Below the pieces are notes generated by a model. The model was given only the letters and a program-made list of their open reading frames with translations. It was not told the origin of the DNA and did not search any database. Source: Ophioceras dolichostomum (taxonomy: Eukaryota > Ascomycota > Sordariomycetes > Magnaporthales > Ophioceraceae). From it: a stretch of DNA of 12,553 nt. Below, one piece after another: positions 1 through 6,293 of the stretch; positions within the stretch are counted from its first letter, which is position 1; every line of letters begins with the position of its first letter. Where the stretch lies: contig PYST01000505.1 of the NCBI GenBank assembly GCA_003049485.1, positions 1-12,553 on the forward strand, given 5' to 3'. The translations under genes and the position numbers were made by a program.

Positions 1-319
1 CCCCTAGCCGGACCCCGTCGCCAGCGCGCACCTTTCACAGCATTTCTCCGCCTCAGTCACCGCCGCCTGCTGCCGATGACGAGATCGACGCGCATGCAGA
101 GGGAAGGAAATCTTCTTTAAGTGAGAGTATTCCTCTTGCCGAGGACTCCTACGAGGATCCCTACGGTGGCTTGAGGGATCCCCGCCCCTTTTTTGAGGAG
201 CCCCCCCATATTGTTCGGAAATCCTATCGGGGACGAACGCCTTGTCCAGCCCTTGTTCGGAGATGGTCACGCGTCTCATACTAGTCAGCCCCCATTGTCC
301 GGCAAATCGTTTCCCCTAA
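1..319 (+). pseudogene. Upstream, frame-broken part of the AT-hook protein gene (5' truncated)
   Basis: The frame starting at base 3 is open from the window edge to a TAG at 273-275. It reads as a proline-, serine- and acid-rich disordered protein segment (for example SRTPSPARTFHSISPPQSP, then an acidic stretch ending FFEEPP). Just after a run of seven C (201-207) the most coding-like codons move to the frame starting at base 1, which reads ILFGNPIGDERLVQPLFGDG and on to about 320. Dropping one C from the run would join the two. A short stretch near 340-386, reading QQLIELIKADPAMYGG, looks most coding-like back in the base-3 frame. I infer one protein whose frame is broken by indels, either real decay or sequence error. 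An intron covering about 213-281 could be an alternative, but the available donors (GTTCGG) are poor. No family was recognised. Confidence 0.35.
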
Positions 320-683
320 ACATCCCCCCAGCACCCACCCAGTCCAACAGCTCATCGAGCTCATCAAGGCGGATCCGGCCATGTACGGGGGGAGGAGAAC
401 TTCAGCACCCTCTACCCCGGTTTTTTCCCGGCTGGGTCGACAGGCGGCCAAGAGCACGAATCAGCCGGCGAGCAGCTCTCCGGGGAAGCTTTCGACAGGG
501 GCCGTGGCTTACCTCCTGCCCCTGTCTCCCCCTCCGCCGCTCCAGCCTCTCCCGATACCCAACACTGCCGAGAGGATAAAGCGGTGGGCGAAGCGATGAC
601 CGAAAAAGAAGACGGTGACGGCAGGATGAGGAGGAAGAGGGGTCGTCCATCCGGGAGAAGGATAAACAACAACAACAACAACG

Positions 684-719
<36 letters not shown>

Positions 720-1057
720 GCGGCAGCGGCGGCGGCAAGATTCCGGCGCCCGACGTTGAGGGCGTTCCGACTACGTCGCCAGCCGAGGTTGTTGACAACC
801 CTCCTCCACGCAAAAGGCGACGCCCCTCCCGATCAAGGCCGGCAAAGGCCAACCAGACCGCTCCAACTCCAGCCTCTTCTTCCCATGCCCAGCAAGACGA
901 TCAGGGTGAGGACGAGAATGGAAGGAACGGAAGGAGGAAAAGGGGCAGACCGGCGGCGGGGCGACTCTCAGAGTGCCACGACGACCTGGCGCCGAAGCCT
1001 CCCCAAGCCGACGACGTTGCGGCTGAGCTGCTAGCTCCACCGGTCACTGGCTCGTAA
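320..1057 (+). CDS. AT-hook-rich low-complexity protein, C-terminal part (partial)
   Basis: This frame is open from a stop at 317-319 to TAA 1055-1057, with strong G/C third positions from about 392. It encodes a hydrophilic protein holding three basic AT-hook-like motifs: RRKRGRPSGRR (629-661), PRKRRRPSRSRP (806-841) and RRKRGRP (932-952). The RGRP core in the first and third is the classical DNA minor-groove binding element. Between them lie homopolymer runs of Asn (6), Asp (8) and Gly (6) encoded by one compound triplet repeat, and acidic or Ser/Pro linkers. A nuclear DNA- or chromatin-binding role is inferred from the motifs only; no catalytic domain is visible. The true N-terminus is upstream and is reached only through frame breaks, so no start is proposed. 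The TAA overlaps a GTAAGA (1054-1059) that could be an intron donor, so the stop may not be the real end. Confidence 0.55.
665..736 (+). repeat. Compound trinucleotide repeat (AAC)6(GAC)8(GGC)6 plus AGC(GGC)3
   Basis: Six AAC units (665-682) pass directly into eight GAC (683-706) and six GGC (707-724), then AGC and three more GGC. It lies in the AT-hook reading frame, encoding Asn, Asp and Gly runs. Each step between blocks is a single-base change in the unit, suggesting expansion of successively mutated triplets. Being a multiple of three, length changes keep the frame. Confidence 0.95.
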
Positions 1058-1271
1058 GAGAGGGTGTCCCCCCGGAACGGCAAAGGTGGCAGCGGCGACG
1101 GCAGCGCCGCTACGGCGCCGCGGTGGGGGGTTGGTGAAAACCGCACAAGCCGCAGCCGCGAAAACGAAGCAAAACGGCACCAACCAGCCTCCTCCCCCTC
1201 CTCCTCCCCCAACTGGACGTACGCTTCGGCCCAGAACCGACCGCAAAGGCATGGGAAACCAACAGTCGTAA
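1044..1271 (+). pseudogene. Probable frame-shifted continuation of the AT-hook protein
   Basis: In the frame one base later than the preceding CDS, translation continues past its TAA without interruption to a TAA at 1269-1271. It begins LARKRGCPPGTAK (from about 1047), which resembles a fourth AT-hook (RKRGRPPG) with Arg changed to Cys. It continues as an Ala/Lys/Arg-rich tail, a Pro run and TGRTLRPRTDRK. The codons keep the G/C-ending bias of the upstream part, and the composition matches it, so I infer the same protein across a +1 or -2 shift near 1020-1055. A short intron using the donor at 1054 is an alternative, but no acceptor with a good branch site gave a clearly better reading. Confidence 0.35.
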
Positions 1272-2163
1272 CTCTCACGGGAGGAGGTTTCTTTGGATTG
1301 AGGGGGGAGGATTTTTCATCTGGGCACTATCTAACCCTCTGCTGAAGCACCGGGTCACTCACCATTACAGTATATAATTCAGCTAGTAGCAAAGCCAACA
1401 GACAGCACGGTTTACCATAGATTATTTCCCAATCCTGAACATCACTAGGCGGGACGTTCGGACCGGAGCTACGGCCGGCGATGATGACCAACCACATTTC
1501 CCCAAGTTCCATTTCGTTGGTGGGTGACTTTTTTTTCCCAGTAGGTACTACAACAGCTGCACCGACCTACCTCTACATACAAATGTCCACACGAACATGC
1601 ATATATCCTGCGCAGATGTAGCCCATCATGTCGGTCTCCACTTCCCCGACGAAGCCGGCCCCTCTTGCCTGCCTCCTTGCCCCTCTCTCCTGCTCCGGCC
1701 GCAGCAGCAGCAGCAGGTGGGCGGGCGGACCCTGCCGTCCGTTGCGAAAGACTCCTTTTTTTCCCCAACCGTTTTGGAGACGAAAGAGCGACAGGCGGCG
1801 GCCGGTCAGGTCTTTCACATTCCTTCCCGACGACCTCCAGACCAAAAGTCTAGGCCTTTGCATGGATACCTAGATAGGACCCAGGCCCCAGAAAGAATAT
1901 GGATCACTGCTTGTATGTACTGCTACTGTAGGTAGTAGGTCTAACGTTTTAGCGAGTACACGAGGCGAGCGGGATGTGATGGTGAGAGCTCCATATTCCA
2001 TGTGTCTTTCTCTCTCTCCCCGGCTTCTCCACTTTCCTCTCCACTTTCTTCGTTGAGCAGCCGCTGGAGCGCGTCTAATCCATCCTATGTGGAGGAGGAG
2101 AAGAAAAGACCGGGGATGATTGGGGTGTTGTTAAGTGTGATAGGATTGGGAGGGGATGGGATG

Positions 2164-2164
<1 letters not shown>

Positions 2165-2196
<32 letters not shown>
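2165..2196 (+). repeat. (TG)16 dinucleotide microsatellite
   Basis: Sixteen uninterrupted TG units in intergenic DNA. Alternating purine-pyrimidine DNA of this kind can adopt Z-form. It generates spurious Val-Cys and His-Thr open frames on the two strands. Confidence 0.97.
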
Positions 2197-2197
<1 letters not shown>

Positions 2198-2369
2198 ATG
2201 CGTGTCGGTGGTCGGCACACGGCGTATATCTGGGTTGTATGTCTTTGTCTGTACCAAGCGTCATCCCACCGCCGCCCCTCCATTTCTCCTCGTGTCCGCC
2301 CACGCGCAAGCATGATCGCAAGCAGCGCAATCACGCCGTGCGTCGCACACGGTGTGCAGTGCGTCGCTG

Positions 2370-2392
2370 TGGTGGTGGTGGTGGTGGTGGTG
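2370..2392 (+). repeat. (TGG)7 trinucleotide microsatellite
   Basis: Seven TGG units followed by TG, in intergenic DNA about 175 bases after the TG repeat. No coding frame supports it. Confidence 0.95.
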
Positions 2393-3689
2393 TGGCGTGA
2401 AGGGAGGAGGGGAGAGTTGAAGGAAAGAAGATGGAGGGTAGAGCAGGAAATACCGCGTCGACGAGATGTTGATACCGGTCACAACCTAAGCGGGTGTCAC
2501 AGAGCAGCGCGGGTTTTCGAAGGCCCCCCTCCCACCTCCCACCTCCCATTGACCCATTGACCCAAGCAAGATACACTCCGAGGTACTCCGCTCGTACATA
2601 CACATACATGCACACAACGTTGTTGAGGGCTGGAAGGGTTGGGTTGGATTGGTTCGGCCTTTTGTGATGATATGTTCCAACGGTGCCTATGCGTGGCTGG
2701 CTGGCGGCCTAAGTCTGTGTCGTTAGCTGCAGTCCTCAACTTCCAGTCGTCTCCCCCCCTGTCTGCTGCTTTTTAACCCCTGCCCACGCGCATTCGCACA
2801 CGCAGAAGCACCACACCCTCACGAACATCTTCTTTCAGTTCTTGGGTTTCTTGGTCCTTGTAATGCTAGGTAAGCAAGACCCCCCCCCCCCTCGCCGAGA
2901 CAAGCGCCGCGCACACGACGCTCACAACTCACTTTGTCCTCGTCTATTAAAATGTGTGATAGCGTCTGATGCGTCTACATACATTCCTGGGTACTACATG
3001 AACATAGTAGTATTAGCGACGATATGATATTGATATTGTGGCCCCCCCTTTCACATACAACTCCTTCTCTCACGCTCTCGGTCTCTCTTTATTCCTGTTT
3101 CCTTTTTAGTCCTCTCGCAGTTTTTGACTCCACTCACCTCTTCCCTCTCTTTCGACTGTGCCGCCGCCGCCGCACGTCTCCTGCAAGGCTGGTTGGTTCT
3201 GGGAACCACTTAGGACCGACGTACCTCTCTTTTCCTGTTTCTCACACCCCTTCCTTTTCGGTCTTTTTGTTTTCTCTCTACTGGACTTTTTATTTTCTCT
3301 CTTGATTGGGCCCGATGAGTCCTCTCACCCCCGCCCGGCCGCCGCCCACCACACCACCCTCCCACCCACCCAAACGCACCTTTTTACGGAGCATCCAGTG
3401 CCAGGCCAGGTCAGTCGTGCCTTTTTGTTTCCCATACATCGCACCCGAATAAGGGCCCGTGGATTCGGAGCGATCCTTCGGGTAACGAATGAGACGGAGT
3501 GGGGAGAAACTTGGGAAAACTTGGGAGGAGGGAGGCACGGCGGCCGACCTGGTGCCATAACGTGTGATTTTGATTTGTGTTATCCCCTCCCCCTTCACGC
3601 TTCACCGTCTCAAGCATGAAGTCCACGGGGCAACGCCGGTCTCTTTCATCCACCGGCGTCGGATTTCCATATTGCCCTGACTCCCTGGA

Positions 3690-3704
3690 TACCTACCTAG
3701 GTAC
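3690..3704. repeat. Palindrome TACCTAGGTA (with flanking TACC)
   Basis: The sequence TACCTACCTAGGTAC contains the perfect 10-bp palindrome TACCTAGGTA at 3694-3703. Related copies recur at 4006, 9880, 9899 and 12136, all intergenic. The function is unknown; I recall similar motifs being common between genes in Pezizomycotina but could not check this. Confidence 0.85.
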
Positions 3705-4005
3705 TCGCTCCTGCGTCCTGCTTCCTGCTGCTCCTCCTGATGCTGCTTCTGCAACTGCGTCCTGCCTCCATCAGCATCAGCAAGCATCAAAATGCACCCC
3801 GACACCAAAACGTCAAGCAGCCGGCATGAAATACGTGCCACTTGGGCGCCACTGTGAAAAGTAGCAAATATTGTCCGGCTGCTGCCTCCTTCAGACCCTC
3901 CTTGTCTGTCATGTCAGTTTTTTTGTTCCCATCCCATTCCCATCACACCCCGCCGCCACGGTTTCTTATTTTGGATATAATGAATGGATCGCACACTCTA
4001 GCTGG

Positions 4006-4015
4006 AGGTACCTAA
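4006..4015. repeat. Palindrome AGGTACCT
   Basis: A perfect 8-bp palindrome followed by AA, in AT-richer intergenic DNA. It is the inverse-centred member of the same TAGGTACCTA/TACCTAGGTA family. Confidence 0.75.
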
Positions 4016-4952
4016 CCAGCTAGTACGTGCAGCCACTACATGTACCAACCTTTTCAAGCCCGCTTACAACCTAACCTACCTAAATCCCTACCAGGTGACA
4101 ATGAATATGGGCGGATATGTAGGTTGGAGGTGCGTGAGATGGGGGGCATAGAATACAGAAAAGAGAAAGAGGAGACGTTCTGATGGGTGGAGTGGGAGGA
4201 GAGAGGAGAGGGGTGTTGATGGGAAAGACCTAAGGTAATTTTTGTGTCCGCTGCTCTGGGCCAAAGGAGGAGAAGGAGGATGAGAAGGACCAGAGGTCTA
4301 TAAGAAAGCGGCCTCTCCTCCTCGCTCCACGGCGTCGTATTTCTTGAGCTGCCTTTCCTTTTCACTCTTTTCATTGGTGTTGCTCACTTTCTTGTTTTCA
4401 AGTTATCGGTTTGTGGCCTGGTCGACCGTGACCAAGGCCCTGCTTGAAGTTGTGTGAAAAAAGCCAGGCTCATTGATATCCCCAATATCAGTTCTCACCA
4501 AATCTCGCACCCACAAGCGCAAAATTGCTCGCTCGCTTTGGCGCCTTCCAGACCGACTCTTTCCTGCAGAAATCCACTGAGCTAGCAAACTTCCTTCCCA
4601 CATCGCACATCGTACTTTGTTCTTTCCCGTTCTATCCCCTGTCAACGGATACCTCTTCCCACTTCCCAGAAACCCAGACGGGTCGGCCCTTCCTCCACTC
4701 CGCTAAGCGCGCTGAGCATTCGCCCCATCCTCGGCCGCATCCACCACTGCGTCTACGTTTTCCCCCCCTGTCTCCTTCCCGTGCTCCTTCACTCCCCCTG
4801 TCTCTGTCTACGTGAGGTAGTCGTTGAGAAACAGCAAGTCGAATCCTTGGGAGCCCCGAGCGACGGACGGCCCCGAGAGCAAGAAGGAGAAAACCAGAGA
4901 GAAAGAAAAAGAGCGGACCTCCTCCGCTGTTATCAGAGCGACGAAGCATTTG

Positions 4953-5002
4953 GTAAGTGGTGGCCTTGTGACGTCTGTTCTGACGCCTGCTCATTGGGTT
5001 AG
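4953..5002 (+). other. Candidate 50-nt spliceosomal intron in the leader
   Basis: A consensus donor GTAAGT (4953-4958), a branch-like CTGAC (4980-4984) and an acceptor TTAG ending at 5002 are arranged with fungal spacing: total 50 nt, branch A 19 nt before the acceptor. No coding frame surrounds it, so it would be an intron in the 5' leader of the downstream gene or of an unrecognised transcript. It is a signal match only. Confidence 0.35.
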
Positions 5003-5571
5003 GGCGGCTAGCGCACAATCGACAACGCGCAACAGCAAGCAACAGCAGACCTCACCCCCTGCACCTGCACCTACACCTAGCATCAGCCTGCCCATCCCGA
5101 AGCTCCACCTGCAACCTCTCACTGCTGCGTCACCCAATTGAAGCTGTCAATTGCACAGAACACTACACCACCATCACCCACCACCCACTGCACCTCGCTG
5201 GGACCCGCCCGCCCCAGAGGTCTTCTGGAAAAACCGAGCCAGCCAGACCGCGCCAATTCAACGGAGCTTTCAACCAACAACCTCACCGGTTTCGGCTGCC
5301 CGTTCGGTGTGGAACCAAAGAATCATTCATCCCAACTCAAGCAATCCATCCACACACACACACATCCACATCCACATCCACAAAGCGCACGCACTCACTC
5401 TCACACACCACGACCATTACCGAACCTGCCCGCGTCTCACCTGCTCCTTTCTGCTTTCCCAATCCCAGTCCCAGTCCCGGTCCTTCCTTCCCATTTCCTT
5501 GTTCAGGTCAAGTGGCCGTTCTGGTTCCCCTTTCCCTCCTCCCACAGCATCTGCTTTGCCTGGTGGGCTGC

Positions 5572-5616
5572 ATTGCGTGCATTGCGTGCGTTGCGTGCGT
5601 TGCTTGCGTCGCTTGC
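5572..5616 (+). repeat. Degenerate 9-bp tandem repeat, five units of ATTGCGTGC type
   Basis: Five consecutive 9-base units: two ATTGCGTGC, then GTTGCGTGC, GTTGCTTGC and GTCGCTTGC. They diverge stepwise from 5' to 3'. They lie in the presumed leader or promoter, about 680 bases before the start codon. Confidence 0.9.
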
Positions 5617-6205
5617 GTTTAGTTGCCAACGCATCACACATTATCATCACATTACCATCACATCTCACCAGCAGCATCAGGTCAAGCAGCAGCTCGCTCG
5701 CTCGCGCAAGCAAGCAAGCAGGGAAAAAAGCACACGACATTTTCTTCCCTGCTGCTGCTGCCATCCCATCCAACCCAGCCCTGTCATTTTTTCTCCGCTT
5801 TAACATTGGACTGAACATTCACCTGCAGCTGCACGGGAAAGCTGAGCGCTGCTGCTTGCGAGCAGCGGTGGCCGTTCGTCGGCCTGCACATCCTCAATGT
5901 TTGGCCCTGCTCCCTGATGCTGGTGCTGATGATGAGGTGCTGATACTGGCTGCGTTTCTTCTTCCCCCCTATCATCCATCCTGCTACCAACACACCCCCG
6001 TCCGTTCCCGCCCGTCGCTTCCTGCTCGTCATTTCCCGCCCTTCCACCGCCCGCCATCGGAGGAAGAGATACATCAGATGTCTACTCTGATCGGTCTACT
6101 GAAGCTCTAGCTGCAGTCCATCGGCTGACATCCCCCGTTCGCCAGCCTTTTCCGTTTACGACCTCGCTGCTTGCTAGCCTAGTTTGGCCCATTCGGTTTC
6201 GGGAC

Positions 6206-6222
6206 CAGTCAGTCAGTCAGTC
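6206..6222 (+). repeat. CAGT tetranucleotide repeat
   Basis: About four tandem CAGT units end some 70 bases before the pfa5-like start codon, probably within the mRNA leader. Confidence 0.85.
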
Positions 6223-6293
6223 GACTTAGGTTTAGAAAACCTCGGGTCCGAAACAAAACAAACCAACTGAACAAGGAGCGGCAAAAACCAAAA

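Larger units (their letters stand above)
1272..4499. other. Intergenic region without a supportable gene
   Basis: About 3.2 kb after the AT-hook gene. All open frames are short, overlap each other in several frames and lack the G/C third-position bias of the two coding regions. The stretch holds a (TG)16 and a (TGG)7 microsatellite, a C12 run near 2881, several CTC/TTC-rich blocks (about 3040-3300) and TACCTAGGTA-type palindromes. A TATA-like sequence lies near 1371 without an associated gene. No tRNA (no B-box-like GGTTCGANNC), 5S rRNA or spliceosomal RNA was recognised by eye. Confidence 0.6.
4500..6293 (+). promoter_or_regulatory. Pyrimidine-rich upstream and probable leader region of the palmitoyltransferase gene
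   Basis: The roughly 1.8 kb before the pfa5-like start is C/T- and CA-rich on the plus strand, typical of fungal promoters and 5' leaders. Two long open frames here (5138-5803 and 5151-6110) start from TTG and have almost no internal Met. They are expected from a strand depleted of the purine-rich stop codons. Simple repeats include CA/CATCCA near 5350-5383, a degenerate 9-bp repeat at 5572-5616 and a CAGT tetramer at 6206-6222. The 50 bases before the ATG are A-rich, as is common just upstream of fungal start codons. No transcription start can be fixed. Confidence 0.45.

Noticed and set aside
412..852. Minus-strand frame with long Ser and Pro runs across the AT-hook gene
   Set aside because: It is the antisense shadow of the triplet repeat; the plus strand carries repeated RGRP motifs and better codon use.
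1370..1378. TATATAAT near 1370 as a core promoter
   Set aside because: No coding region or start signal follows within a sensible distance, and a single TATA-like word is not evidence.
4054..4374. Minus-strand frame with a Leu-rich segment resembling a signal peptide
   Set aside because: The Leu run comes from a GGAGAAGGA-type purine repeat read on the opposite strand; nothing downstream looks like a secreted protein.
4632..5042. Minus-strand frame of 136 codons with a hydrophobic stretch
   Set aside because: It is Arg/Gly/Ser-rich throughout, without domain or codon bias, and is the complement of the pyrimidine-rich leader region.
5138..6110. Two overlapping long plus-strand frames (221 and 319 codons) upstream of the pfa5-like gene
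   Set aside because: Both begin at TTG, have almost no internal Met, and translate to Ser/His/Pro low-complexity sequence. Pyrimidine-rich DNA lacks the purine-rich stop codons, so long open frames are expected by chance.
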